Part shown: piece after piece, positions 24,291 to 36,204 of the stretch
Position numbering within the stretch: position 1 is the stretch's first letter
How the letters are laid out: every line of letters starts with the position of its first letter
Source: Endomychus coccineus
Taxonomy: Eukaryota > Arthropoda > Insecta > Coleoptera > Endomychidae
NCBI GenBank assembly: GCA_958510875.1
Contig: OY294068.1
Coordinates: 72,394,633 to 72,458,632 of the forward strand
Direction of reading: 5' to 3'
DNA: 64,000 bases
The notes under the pieces: generated by a model
What the model was told of the DNA's origin: nothing
Seen by the model: the letters and a program-made list of their open reading frames with translations, nothing else
Database searches by the model: none
Made by a program: the position numbers and the translations under genes

Positions 24291-26144
24291 GAATTTGAAT
24301 TTTACTTGTAAGTTTGGGGTACATAGGCATAAAAAAATATCTCACTAGGCAAAAGAGTTACACAACTTGCCGTTCGATAGAAAAATTTAGTCTGGTAGGA
24401 AGAAGTTCGGCAGGTCTCGAGCTTTAAAATGAAGGAGTCTTGAGCTTAAGCTCGTCTTTCCCGCCTACCTGGAATCTCTTGCGGTGGAATAACAGGCGAG
24501 ATGTCTGATGAACACCAACAATGCTCATCTCAATGGAAAATAAGGAGATCGCCCACCTTTCTACAATGTTCGTAAGTGTGACATCATCAATCGAACAAAT
24601 ATATCTCTTCTGTATAAACTCCAAGAGCTTCAGCGTATGCCTGGGAAGCAAACTCAAAACGTGTGGAACAGTACCTACCTCGATAGGTTAAATCTGTGCT
24701 TTGTAGATAATGAGGAGCTATTGGGATGTAAAGTAGCTCTTGGCACGGAATAGAAAACCGAGTTTTTGTGAAGCGGTTTTCGAAATGGTGTTTTGATATA
24801 ATTGAGTGGACTGTATGAAACTAATATCTTCAATATCTGAATTTATAATTCAATACAAAATTGTGTGAATTATTTTTAATTGACAATTCGTCTCTCAAAA
24901 CGTCAAATCAATTACAATAACAACAAAACATTCGAAGACGCAAAACAGTGCGTATCATTCATGATTTTACAAATGGATCTCACATGATCATCTCATGAGA
25001 GGGTTTTGTTGGTGATAATCCCGAGCATGGATATGAAAGTGTTCATAGGAATAGTTGAACCTAACATTATCATGTCAGGGATTGTGCGATACGCCTTCCT
25101 AGAGAAGATGCAAGCTTTAGTTTTGGTTATATTAAGATTATCAGATCCTCATTTCAAAATCGTTGCCAGATCTCCATTTATTGCGTCAACCTGTCTCTGT
25201 CTCGCTTCTCTCGCTCCATTGGATAGTATAGGGACTCTGGATGCGGAAATGGTATGAAGTGCACCATCATTTGCAAAGCTGTAGACGGGACGAGTGATTA
25301 CTTTCGAAAGATCTTTAATATGGAGCATTAACAAAGTTGATGCCAAAATAAATCCCTGTGGAATACTAGCGTTGATAGCCATTGCATCGGAGGATATTTC
25401 GTAAACCATTACATGGAATCATCTAGCTGGGAAAAAACCCAATAGTAAGCGACAAAGTTGAGGCGACAAACCATAAGACGAAAGTTTCCCAACAAGACTC
25501 TGGTGCTCGGTCGAATGCTTTGGAGATATCCAATGCTACAGCTAGAAATTCCCCATATTTTTCTATAGATCTCTGTCAGTGTCACGTAGGCAAGCAGGTT
25601 TCCTGTTGATCTCTGCTAACGAAAGCCATATTGCCTTCATTTTAGATTTTGGAACTCTTAGGTTTCGGATAAGCTCGTTGTTGATTGCTTTTTCCATCAC
25701 TTTGAAGACTACAGACAATAGTGCAATGAGTCTATAATTATTGGGAAGGGTCTTCATCACCTTCTTGAAATTTGTTGGACTATAGCTGTTTTTCAGCTGG
25801 AAGGAAACACACCAAGTTTTTATAGAATTGTTAACAATCTGCAGAAAACTGGTGTTGATTCAGGCACACATTCTTTGAGAATGACTGGTGGAATTTCGTC
25901 TGACCCCATAGCCTTTTTGGTATTGAGATCAAGCAAAATGCGCCCAATTATAAGCTGATGAAAGACTATTTCAGGCGTGTGGTTATCGATGGCAACTATA
26001 TTAGGAGAATCCTCACCTTGTGGATTCAATGTGGAATTTACAGCAAACATTTCAGCAAAAAGGTTGGCTTTTTCATGTGTTGTAGTAGCCAATATGCCAT
26101 CGTCTTGGGTTAGAGGAAAGAATGAACTGGACTTGATAATGGAA
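24290..26144 (-). pseudogene. LINE reverse transcriptase relic (family B)
   Basis: A - strand LINE inserted in gag. From its 5' side: LATTTHEKANLFAEMFAVN and KAMGSDEIPPVILKEC (26092-25820), LPNNYRLIALLSVVFKVMEK (25760-25563), SIPQGFILASTLLMLHIKDL with the palm motif as SFANDG in place of FADD (25409-25149), KACIFSRKA near 25100, and a C-terminal segment at 24657-24424 with LLEFIQKRYICSIDD and LKTPSF. Coding similarity ends at about 24310. Endonuclease and 5' RT are missing, and many stops are present. It belongs to the Jockey superfamily by the RT order; I cannot name the clade. Confidence 0.75.
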
Positions 26145-26327
26145 ACCTAACGATGATTTCTGAAGTGAATGCCATGAGTAAAAGCCAGAACGACAATAAT
26201 GGCGGATATCAGGATTATAGAGGCGGCAGCAAAGGTTCCAGAAAAAATTATAGAGGCTGTTCTAATAGAGGAACAAATTTCAATCAAAATTACGGTAATG
26301 ACTCCAACCACAAGGACGGGAATAATT
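26145..26327 (+). pseudogene. gag nucleocapsid-like segment, first half
   Basis: Open segment rich in Asn, Gly, Arg and Tyr (GGYQDYRGGSKGSRKNYRG), typical of the basic C-terminal tail of mdg1/412 Gag that lacks zinc knuckles. It is interrupted at 26328 by a long LTR and continues at 27858 with similar composition. Confidence 0.55.
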
Positions 26328-27013
26328 TGTAACGTGTAAATTCCACTTTACGGCTTAGAAATGACCGCTGTAGGGCAATCGGTTAACTCCTGTGACGTCA
26401 GCTATGCTAGACCGTATATTTGGTATATTCTAAGAGTCATGATCTGTAGATTCTAAAAGACATGGACCGTACCGATATTCTAAGGGTCTTGGTTGCTCGG
26501 TGTCGGTTGCCGCTTCTCTTCGAGGGTGTTCTGTGAGACACCGGAAAAGGGACAGAAAAGACACTTCTGTTCTGTTCGTTCGAGTGAAACTTGGTTCTTG
26601 GTTATTTCAATAGGGAGGTGATACCAAGCGTGTATTTGGAACCTAATCCGGGGAATATACTCTCGTTGAAATTATAGACATCCATTGCCGGTTTGGATTG
26701 GAATCATTATGATTGGTAGGGTGATTAATGTGCCTTCGGGAATCAAAGCCTAGTTTCGACGAACCTGTTTGGGAACGATAGAAATATTGTCTTTTGGAAG
26801 GAAATAAACCCTATCGTGATAGAGGTAAATACCTTGTATTTCCATTTGATTTATTTACTGACTTCAGGAACTGATTGGCCTTCATAGGTGAAATCTGATG
26901 AAACCTAGGCTAGTCCTAATTTGTTAGCATTTATAATGTATTTTGTTTATGTCTGTCTGCTGACGACAATAGAACAATAGAGATTTGAACATTTCATGTT
27001 TTCAGGGTTCTAC

Positions 27014-27110
27014 TTCCGGTTCTAGTTCTAGTTCTAGTTCTACTTCAGAGTTCTACTTCTAGTTCGACTTCGAGTTCTAGTTCGACTTCTACTTCGAGTC
27101 TAGTTCTTTT
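27014..27110 (+). repeat. TTCTAG/TTCTACTTC microsatellite inside the LTR
   Basis: Imperfect run of GTTCTA, GTTCGACTTC and ACTTC units. It is absent at the matching place of the other LTR copy near 53470, so it expanded in this copy. Confidence 0.8.
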
Positions 27111-27289
27111 TTTATTGTCTACGTGTATAAAATTCAACAAGAAAGTGTGTTGAGGGATTTGGCTTGCATCTACTGTGGAAAGATCACTAGGAGTCGCTGT
27201 TTCTCTGTGCTATACAATCGTGCAAACGGTATCATAAGTGTGACAGGGACCCCACGCAAGTAGAAGTAATAAATCATCACTAAGCAAAC

Positions 27290-27450
27290 AATAACATCAA
27301 CTTTCATCAGGTCAGATTATCGATTGTGTTTTGTATAAAAATTTTAGTAATATTAACTCTCATCAGGTCAGATTATCGATTGTGTTCGTATAACAATTTA
27401 AGTAATATTAACTATCACCAGGTCAGATTATCGAATCGAGTTGGTGTAAC
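27290..27450 (+). repeat. three tandem copies of a ~60-bp LTR segment
   Basis: Each unit contains ATCA(C/G)GTCAGATTATCGA followed by GTGT or GTTG and an AT-rich TAACAATTTTAGTAATATTAAC tail. The LTR at 53156 has one divergent equivalent (CAATTACCAGGTCAGGATA). This is a local triplication near the LTR 3' half. Confidence 0.75.
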
Positions 27451-27723
27451 AATTTTAATTATATATATTATGTCAATTCAATCAAATGTTCGTTTGTGTT
27501 AAATGATTTAAAATAACTAATTCCATCCATATATTTGTGTCACTCGCTTCATACCTCATTAGTATAAGACCTGTTAAAAAATCAGTATTAGTGTGTCAAG
27601 TAAATTTCAATCATTCTGGGTACAAGTCTATTATTTTCTTTCTTTCAGGGTAATTTCAACCTGGGGTAAAGAGTATTTGCATCCCCTAGTTATAGACGAG
27701 TTCATTGGTTGGTTAAAATACTC

Positions 27724-27731
27724 TGGCGCCC
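27724..27731 (+). promoter_or_regulatory. primer binding site, tRNA-Lys type
   Basis: TGGCGCCC immediately after the long LTR; the other copy has the altered TGGTACCC at 54000-54007. Confidence 0.7.
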
Positions 27732-27857
27732 CAATTTTCAATATCTAAAATATAACCTACGACCATCTCCACTGAAACTGTCGGCAACCAAGTGATAAAA
27801 TAGAACTTATTAGTCTATCCTCTAGTAAGAGTAACGGCCAACGTTTTGAACCCTTAT

Positions 27858-28361
27858 GAATTATAAAAAACAAACTGCCAACTCCACTGAAGAGAGTAAG
27901 AACTGTAATAATTATAAGCGTGAACAATATAGGGGTTTCAATAACCACAGTCGAGGACAATTCAAGAAGGTAGGTTGAAATACTCAATCAAGGCAATCAA
28001 GATGTATTGTGTGCGAGAAGATGAAAAAGAGAATGTTTCAGTTGAAAATTCACTGCATCCGAGAGAATTGAGCATGATTGTATATATGAGCTCATTGTAT
28101 ACAAATGAATATATTGGTATGAATCCAGTTTGTTTTAATGTAATAGGAATAAATGTAAGATTTCATATGGATACAGGTACATCATTGTGTGCTTTGAAGT
28201 ATGGAAGGTTGAAAATAACGAGTTCAAAGTTTTCAACTAATGGAATAGGAGATACGTTAGAAGCAGAAGCATGTGTGGATTTGATTCGAAAACGACTGTT
28301 CAATGAACGGTTTCACGTATTTAAAATTTGGGCTCGCGGTGCAGTTATTTTACAAGTTTGA
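27858..28361 (+). pseudogene. gag tail and protease of the mdg1/412-like element
   Basis: 27858-27985 continues the Asn/Arg-rich Gag tail (REQYRGFNNHSRGQFKK). An open frame of 128 codons at 27975-28361 follows. It carries the retroviral-type aspartic protease signature FHMDTGTSLCAL at residues 63-74, with the catalytic Asp at residue 66. The second flap region and the hydrophobic ILGxD-type end are not clear before the frame closes. Position just upstream of RT fits Pol order. Confidence 0.65.
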
Positions 28362-28744
28362 AACTGAGGCTATATACAGCTAATAGCAGCAAGTTGATGA
28401 TTATTTCGGCGAGGTGTGGAACGATTCAATATATAAAGACAAAGCTGAAGGATGATTGCATAATAATAGCTAGAGGAATATGTGAGGGGTGTCTCTTGAT
28501 AGGATTGATTGTTAAGTCAAAAAGCGGAATAGCAGAGATAAGTCAGTAAGTTTGGAAAGTTATATTCCAGAAATACACAGTAGTGATTAGTGATTGTTTT
28601 AAATTGGAACAAGCGTACAAAAATGTAGGAAGAGTGAAAAAGAATGTTTGCGGGGGTTGATTGGAAGAGTATGACATTAGAATAGGAGATCCCTATTGGA
28701 AACAACTGTATCTAATACGAAGATATCATTCATACGCCTGTAGC

Positions 28745-31240
28745 TGACAACTACGAACCTAGGTCATCAAGAAATTGAACTTGAACCTGAAGCTAAGCCA
28801 GTTTATGAAGAACAATATCGTGTGCCGCACACTCAAAAGACAGATATAGAGAAGCAAATATGCGAGGTGCTGGGAAATGACATCATTGAGGAAGCCGAAA
28901 GCACTTAGTTCTCTGTTTTGTGAATTGTTCCCAAGAAAGTGAATCAAAATGGAAAGAGCGATGGCCTGTCGTAATTGATTATCGTCACCTGAAACTCAGT
29001 ATAATTGATGATAAATTGTCATTACCATATATAACCAAAATTCTAGAATCATAGAATCAGTGTCAGGTTCAATGTATTTCAGTCTTTGGACTCTACTCAA
29101 GGACACTATCCGGTTATACTAGGACCCAGAAGTAGACCGTACACCGCTTTTACAATAAGACGCAAATGAACAGGCTAAAGATCAGCCGACCAAGATTTTC
29201 AAGAATAATGACGATAGTCATGGCAGGTCCCAACTAATACTACAATTTTGTATACCTGGGCGATCTCATTGTATGGATGGAATCTTAAACATCATAACGT
29301 TGATCTAATCCAGGTGTTTGAGAGGCTAAGGAGAATTAACTTCAAACTATACCCTTCAAAGTGAGAATTGAGAAAAAACAACTATATCATTTGGTGACAT
29401 CAGAAGACATCCTGCCAAAGGCCGCGGATGAGGTCAAGAGGCTGATGCGTTGCGTTCACTAAGTTTTATAGGAACTGTTTAACTCAACTGATCCGAAAAA
29501 CGTTGACGCATTTGTATGGACGGAGGATTCGCATACGAACACGTCTTTGATGTCTGCACAAGTATTAGATTTTCCAGAATTGTTTGCTGAGAGCCAATTC
29601 AACCTACACACAGATGCGTCAGTGAAAGCTGTTGCGATCCGTGCTATCGAATGTGAATAGGAAAGCATTGCGATCCGTGCTATCGAATGAGAATGGAAAA
29701 CCTATTGCCTACGTTAATAGAACACTTTACAAGGCAGAGACTATTAATGTGTGGGCAACGAGACATATTCGGTCGTATTCAATTGATAAGCGATTTGAAA
29801 TCATGACAGATCACAGGTGATTAATTTTCCTTGTCACACAGGATAATCCATCGAGCCTCCTGATAAAGTTCAGGTTATGCTTAGATAAATACGATTACGA
29901 CATTTAATATATCAAGGCCTTGCCACGAACTTTGATTGAAGCGCTTCAGGACATAAATCAACACAGCATAGCTTTGTCACAAGGGCACAAACAGGAACTG
30001 AATACAAGAATGGTATAGAAACAAAGCTGAGAGACAATAACCAGGTTCTTGAGCGAAAATCGGGTGCGTAATCGGAAATCTTAGAAATCCTTGAAAAACT
30101 CAAATAGTGAAACAGTGTACAAAATTAAAATCAATGAATAAGAAATTGAAGGATAAACTAATGAGGAACGATGATGGAGTAGCTGCTTAGGATGAAATAT
30201 TAATAATCATGCCCTCTATGAAAACCTGCTTTATCGAACCAGCTGATCTGGCAGCAAAACCGTTACGCCGTTTTTCGGGATATTTGGAAACTCGACATAG
30301 AAGAAGTAGTAATAATAAAGAAAGACAGCAATATTACATTTTGAAAACGTTGAAAAGGTGATGTGTACAGTTATTTCAAATGATTTTCATCTATTTCGAT
30401 CTACTGGCCACGCGGGTGTTCGATGAATTTGAAAAAATATAGCAATTCTGTTTTTGGTCAGGCATGACCAATGACATTTAGAAATCTGCAGCGAGATCTA
30501 ACTTATGTCAGTGAAATAAACACGACAGACATACAAGACAACCCCTATTAGTCACAATAACAGCAGATCAAGCATCTAAAAGGTATTTCTAGATATTGTT
30601 AAGTCACTAGACGAAGACAATGAGGATTGTACATAATGAAGATACAGCATGAATTGGTTAAATTCATAGAGGCCAATGTTGTAGCTAGAACATTTGGTGC
30701 TGCGGATTTTATCCTACAGAAATTTGTAAACATCGTGAGTTCAAGTCATCAGTTATTTGTGATGCAGCGAAGCTCCTAGGAATCAACAAATCGAACAGAA
30801 CAGCATATCACCATGAAACAATTGGGGCGCTAGAAAACACCCAGAAATATTTGCAAGCTCACTTACGTATAATAACAGGAAATCAACCTGAGAATTGGAG
30901 CTCGTGGCTTTGTGTTTTGTGTTTAATACAATCGTCCATACTGATACTGATTACACCCCATTTGGGCAGGTTTTCGAGATGCTTACAATAATATCATCCA
31001 ATTTGATGAACAAATGATGACCAAAGCGAATTTGAGTAAAAGACTAGGGTAAAAATTTTCTTTCTGGGTCTTTCAACAGAGACGATTTGGTATAAGAGTG
31101 AAACGGAAAACAGAATACCGCAGTGGTCGAAGATCCTTATATTGTGTTCGCGGAAAGCGAACCGAATGTTATATTGCTAAAAGAAGGAGAATATAGTGGA
31201 GTGCACTGAAGTAGCACAAAAAGCTATTAAGTACGCAAAC
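28745..31240 (+). pseudogene. pol (RT, RNase H, integrase) relic of the mdg1/412-like element
   Basis: From about 28767 RT begins (EQYRVPHTQKTDIEKQICEV, NDIIEEAES) and continues with VIDYRHLKLSIIDDKLSLPY. It is followed by a broken palm and FVYLGDLIV near 29250, where the YLDD box has become YLGD. RNase H-like pieces near 29600-29820 include the end FEIMTDHR. Integrase-like pieces lie near 30380-31000 (STGHAGV, then FNTIVHTDTDYTPFG). A terminal piece with VEDPYIVFAESEPNV precedes the purine tract. Stops and frame changes occur throughout. Gene order gag-PR-RT-RH-IN is that of Ty3/gypsy. Confidence 0.75.
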
Positions 31241-31500
31241 TTGACATTTATTTTATGTTTACTACTTACAGTATAGAGCTTACTTGGAAAAACACTCGAC
31301 ATCAGAGATTTCATATCGTTATAAGAATTCTTGAATTATAGTTTGTATGTAATTATGTATCGTATTACAATTATTCGCATCAACACCGATGCTGGAGAGA
31401 AAATAATCAAATTCGAATCAAAATTGCACTTTGTGTTGTTGTTTTGACGAATTTATTTCCTTCAGAAATGGCGGATACGTTATTTTCTCTGAAGGGAAAG

Positions 31501-31950
31501 TGTAGGGAAAATATAGTATAACGTTTCATTTATTATATTCATGCTGAATAGGTGACATTATTCATAACAATTATTATTGGTACACTGAGCAGTACGTCAC
31601 TCGTGATAAGGGAGGCGCAAGTTACCTTTGAGGAACACTTAGATTCCATGAATTAATGACTCGATATAGTATGCATAGACCATATCTACTACGACATGCT
31701 ACTATTTTGTCGCGAGTACTGAAAACTCAGTATTAAGTTAGTGTTGTTTTGTGTACCAGTGAATAGTCCACTTTGTCGCAACTTCATCTTCCATAATGAG
31801 GTTTCCACACAGATCTCTCAACCTCTTAATCAGAACCACCAAACTGGTGTTTGCAATATTAAAGCTGTCTTCTCTATGTATTGCGGACAACGATTGTTTT
31901 TACCCTGCAGGATCATTTGTAAAACGAAATATACAAACAGTTACTGAGGT
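31501..31950 (+). repeat. 3' LTR of the mdg1/412-like element
   Basis: Begins TGTAGGG just after the purine-rich tract GAAGGGAAAG (31491-31500), and matches the LTR at 17103 in collinear blocks to GGATCATTTG near 31919. The exact right end is uncertain because the last 30 bp differ between copies. Confidence 0.75.
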
Positions 31951-33029
31951 ATTATTTGAATTGTAGTTACTATTGCAGCCAGGAACACAACAGCAACGAG
32001 ATTTCTCAAAAATAACTCAGGAAATCATTTACTTCTAATCTTAAAATTTAAAGGAAAATCTGATGAAAATGTGAACATACATGAACTTTAATACTTACAA
32101 TCCATGAACACTGGTTTCATTCGAATATAATCCGGAGCAGAACTATGAATACACGTACGATATGACACGTGATTCTCGTAGTTATCTCTTTGACAACACC
32201 AAAATTTCGAAAGGATGTACGTAGCAAACAAACATTTTATGACGTTCCTTGTCACTTTTTTGGTAAATTGCTTACTGCGGTAAACTTCAAATCCTCGGGC
32301 GCCAGATTTTTCTAGAGGTTTACTCCTTCTTGAGGACTTCTGCTAGGGTCCTCACCACAAGGCTTGTCACTATGCTATCTATAGATAGCCTTGTTCCTAG
32401 TGTAGCTACAGTGAAGTATAATTGGGCAGAAAAACAGTATCAAAACTGTGAGCTTTGATTACAATTGATTCTTAGTTATAACTTAGCTCGTTAAAAGATG
32501 GAGCAGAAATAACTGAATAAGACGGGGAATTCCAAATATTAAATATATAATAATAATGAAAAATACACTTTCAGAATAATTAATGAATGCAACTGAACGG
32601 TATATTATACAAAAATCTACCCAGGTGGAAAATGTAAAGAAGCTCAAGCGGTATAAGAAAACTGTTACAACATATCTATTTTACGATATGTTCGGTCTTT
32701 AATTTCTATTCAACGGTACGGAATCGGTTGATAAATGATTTACATTTATCAATTTACGGAAAACACAAATCAGGCAGGTCCTAGAGTGATAAGCGGTGTA
32801 CGGTAATTATTCAGATAGCAATATTACTTGAAATGTTCATAACACATCACGGAAATCAATATATCGTAATGCCGGAAAATAAATATTAAGCTATCATTTA
32901 CCTTCTGTAAAATCACTAACATGGAACACTATTATTAACACTTTTAGAGTGACCAATTCAAATTCTCAATCTTCAACTAACTTCGGAATAATACTAATCT
33001 ACTAAGAATTCTGTCATAGTACTGAGGAT
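31951..33029. other. no recognisable feature
   Basis: AT-rich sequence between the LTR element and the Penelope-like element. No open frame with a motif, no clear repeat. Confidence 0.45.
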
Positions 33030-35570
33030 CTTTCAGGTACCAGCTTCATCAGAGTAAACTGAAATAGAAAACAAAGTGGGCCTGATCAAATACTATTCGG
33101 AATTGATATGGTATATAAGGGATTACAGTCAGCTGGAGATAAATCTAAATCCAATAAATAGCTTTTTCGCTTATACTATCATTTCCATCCCTTCTGAATT
33201 GGAAAGGTATTTGTCATTACTGTCTTTCAAGGGTCATAACCTTTTTTTCTCTTCACGTGAGCAACGTGTTCTTTATATCGAGTTAGAATATTCCTTCTAG
33301 TTTGGCCCACATTTTGAACACCACTCGCAACCGATTTTGTAAATCCCGTATCTGTCGCAGTCGGAAACTTTATGAAAGTTGTTGCCCAAACGGTTTACTA
33401 GTTTGTTCTTATATCTTTGAACTATGTATAGCAAATTTAGAAAACAAATGATGGAATTTATTAACTACTGTGGGATGATAAGTGTTACTTTTGAATTACA
33501 TTGAACTATTTGAAGGTAGTGACTCTAATTTGGTCAATTTGTTACGTTCCATTCTCCTTTTTTGTTTAGAAATTAATTTATTGATCAATATTTGTCGTAC
33601 CCATTGTCCAACGCTATTTGCTGAAGTTTCCCAATTCCGTTGTTATGTTTTCTCTGGCACAAAGGGACGCTTACTAACTATAGAAAAGTCTATTGAATGA
33701 CTATTTCATAATTAATTGGTGTGATTGAACTGCAGGAGCATTTCCATTTGTTTAATTGAGTTTCCTATATATGTTGAGTTCAAAATGATGACCGCCTTTT
33801 ATAATGTCAATATTAAGGAAAGGAAGCTGGTTATCTATTTCTAGTTATACAATGTATTTGAGTAAATTAAATAGGCTATTAAGCGTGTTTCAAAAGCCAT
33901 GTCTATGCTAAACTTTTGGAAACTGATTCAAATCTGTTTTAAGTTTGCTAAGAAAAATATTGGCTGAAAAAGGAGAGAGTTAATTGCACATCCGCTTGTT
34001 TGTATATAGGGAGAGAGCTAATTAAATTACTGCAATCTGGAGTTCTAACTATGCATTATTGCGAGTTGTACTACTTTTATCAGATACTGATTCCAAAGGA
34101 GATATGCGGCACTAATCGGAAACATGTATTGGACCGGTTTTCCCGCATCATACGGGTAATTCCGGTCAGTGATGCGGGTAATACTGATCACGGCACTCTT
34201 AATTGTATTCAGAGATGATACATTTTATATTCAAAAAAAAAATGCAATGTTCATGCTTTGTAAGAACAGAATACATCATGTTGATCCACAAAATGAAATA
34301 AATTCTGATACGAAACGAAAATACAGTATAATAAGAACTTCAAAGTAAAAAACAAAGCTATCATTAGGTCATTCTCACTGTCTCATACGAACATCGCACT
34401 TGAAGTTTTGAGTTGTATCCAAGCCACTACATAGTTCATGAACCCAGAGACGGTTGCAGCTTTCTCATCTAAACCAAATCCGCTTAACTTTCATCATTGA
34501 ATACTTGATGGCAGCACGATAAAGTATCTCGCGTGACCGGATTTACCTACCTGTTCGGGATTCCCCCACTCTCTCTAGTTATTGTTAAAAGTCAAATAAT
34601 TTTGCTCCATACTTAAATACGTAAGGATCACGTATTCTGTGAAGTTTGTATCGGGGATATTAATAATTCATGAAAGCCATTTCTTCAGAATTGATATTCA
34701 CACAGGGATTGGGGTATTTGTAAATAGTGAAGCAACATTAAAGGAAACGAGACCACATTCCAATTCAAATTTGAAATCTCTAAATTTTACAATTAGTTCT
34801 AAAGAAATTTTCACAAATAAACTTGGTGCAACTCGTAAGTTGCTAAATTTCTTGAATAACCATTTTACTATGTTATACGTGAGACAATTATCATTTTAAA
34901 TGATTGGTCTCATACATCCTGGCTTATGAATTTCAGGTAATCAATACAGTTTGGGAAGATAAGGATTTGAAACTTTTAGGCTTGTATCCTAAATGATCGG
35001 AGATTACAGACGAACATGATTTTAATGATTGATTTACTAATTTAACACATTTAGATAAAGTGTTTCTAAAAATCTGTTTATTGGAACCATCATTCAACAT
35101 GATATTTACAGAATTGTTATAATTCTCTTTGAACATAATTACAATGGAATTTTCTTATCTGCTTCCAGTGAACAGTTTTTCCCTTTAGTGATTTACAGAT
35201 ACTATTTGAAATATTGGATATACTTTTATATGATTCAGTCGAATATGTTCAAGAGTCTTCTTGCATCTGTTACGAATAATAGCTTTACCTTGAAAGTTGA
35301 GAGACCAAATCGTATTATTGATTTGATACTCCGTAGGTAATATCAAAATTCTGATCACTATTTAACAGATTTCCTTTTCATTGAATTCAATATCGGTTTT
35401 ATTGTGAACAATTTTAATATTCTTAGTTTCTTCACCAGAGGTTTTTACTAACAATTTGTTGAATTTATTGTTGATTGATTTGATTCTTCTATTGGTTTTG
35501 CCGATATTGTGTTTAGTAATTTAGAATAAAGGAACTTGTGAATTATAAATTGAAAGTTCATGATATTTTA
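33030..35570 (-). pseudogene. Penelope-like retroelement with RT and GIY-YIG remnants
   Basis: Read on the - strand from 35570. The N-terminal core (KLVKTSGEETKNIKIVHNK, then IMFKENYNNSVNIML and KCVKLVNQSL) leads to the RT start EIHKPGCMRPI and YNIVKWLFKKFSNLRVAPSL, with palm motif A as LVSFNVASLFTNTPIP near 34740. It continues, after a foreign-looking 34050-34600 stretch, with PLSPF-like ANIFLSKLKTDLNQFP near 33950 and NQLPFLNIDI near 33830. The GIY-YIG nuclease segment near 33260-33370 has YGIYKIGCEWC and RRNILTRYKEHVAHVK. The 3' end is near 33030 with CTGATGA...GAAA. Several stops and frameshifts are present. Penelope elements prime from chromosome ends or nicks with these two domains. Confidence 0.8.
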
Positions 35571-35574
35571 TTAT

Positions 35575-35790
35575 AACATTTCGAACACAACAACATAGAT
35601 TTTGTTAGTCCCGGATTTGCCGGAATAGGAAATTTTATTAAACCTAAACCAGCTTGTTCTAGATATAAGGGGTTGTATTGCATATCTAGATAACAAGTTT
35701 TTTTTTCCAAAACATATATGAATGTATATGAAGATAATTCAACATAGGATTATAAAGATGAATAAATGAAAAACATTGAACCATAGGTGG
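35575..35790 (-). repeat. inverted arm, left (Penelope pLTR-like)
   Basis: Inverted relative to 36205-36400. Shared blocks include CCATAGG at the inner edge, GGATTATAAAGATGAATAAA, AGTTGTATTGCA or GGTTGTATTGCA, AACCTAAAC and GGATTTGCCG. It sits at the 5' side of the - strand Penelope relic. Such partial or inverted terminal copies are known for Penelope elements. Confidence 0.65.
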
Positions 35791-35854
35791 GATTCGTACC
35801 CACATTACTGCATATCTAGTCCAGGGTGTTTATCAATTACACCACTTTGGTTCC
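35778..35854 (-). tRNA. tRNA-like sequence, probably a pseudogene
   Basis: The 77-nt - strand sequence folds as a partial cloverleaf. The acceptor is GAACCA with TGGTTC, and there is a weak D stem GTG/CAC. The anticodon arm is CTGGA/TGCAG with one mismatch and loop CTAGATA. A perfect T arm GTGGG/CCCAC carries loop TACGAAT. Two extra bases between T arm and acceptor, and the mismatches, argue against a working tRNA. If real, loop position 34-36 would read AGA. A tRNA-derived SINE head is the alternative. Confidence 0.4.
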
Positions 35855-36204
35855 ATCATATTCTTATTTTTTTGTGAATATAATCCTCTGAAAGAATAGT
35901 AGATCATTGATCAATATAATGCGATTCGATGTCTCCCCATAGATCTACTATTCACGCACATTTATCTAAAGTTCAATAGTTTTGAAGTAAGGATTGTAGG
36001 TTGAAGTATTACTATGGTTGGCAATTACTCTTGACGATACCTATTCAATGACAGCATCCCGGTTCTTACATATTTCAATAGAACTGACTGAGAAATGTTC
36101 TGGTTAAGTATAGACAGGTTTAAAGTTCATTTGCCTAATTGGCCACAATTCCGTGTGCGTTCATTGAGAGATATGGAATTAAATTTTCTGAATTATGAAC
36201 CTAT

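Larger units (their letters stand above)
26328..27857 (+). mobile_element. long LTR plus leader of a tRNA-Lys-primed gypsy element
   Basis: Begins TGTAACG at 26328 and runs to about 27723, followed by TGGCGCCC (27724-27731, the tRNA-Lys primer site) and a leader to about 27857. The part from 26605 is collinear with 53156-54117, including CCTATCGTGATAGAGGTAAAT, CATCCCCTAGTT and TTGGTTGGTTAAAATACTC. The length (about 1.4 kb) and the tRNA-Lys site suggest the Osvaldo-like branch of Ty3/gypsy. No gag or pol of its own follows, so it is a truncated insertion into the gag tail of the mdg1/412-like element. Confidence 0.7.
17103..31950 (+). mobile_element. mdg1/412-like LTR retrotransposon, stretched by nested insertions
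   Basis: Composite element read on the + strand: 5' LTR 17103-17687, tRNA-Arg-like primer site 17689-17700, leader, gag pieces at 23386-24290, 26145-26327 and 27858-28000, protease 27975-28361, RT, RNase H and integrase relics about 28745-31240, purine tract 31486-31500, and 3' LTR 31501 to about 31950. The two LTRs share their TGTAG start, the stretch around CATTATTCATAACAA, and the GTACACTGAGCAGTA and CAACCTCTT segments. Gag and pol peptides fit the mdg1/412 lineage. At least five later insertions split it (18986-21312, 22030-23385, 24290-26144, 26328-27857, and a foldback inside the first). All genes are broken. Confidence 0.8.

Noticed and set aside
17116..31950. A CRISPR array or bacterial origin for any repeat in the window
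   Set aside because: No short regularly spaced repeats with unique spacers; all repeats are transposon ends, satellites or local duplications, and the genes are eukaryotic with introns.
34050..34600. Continuation of the Penelope RT through this stretch
   Set aside because: The - strand gives no RT peptides here; it looks like an insertion or replaced sequence, although I could not identify it.
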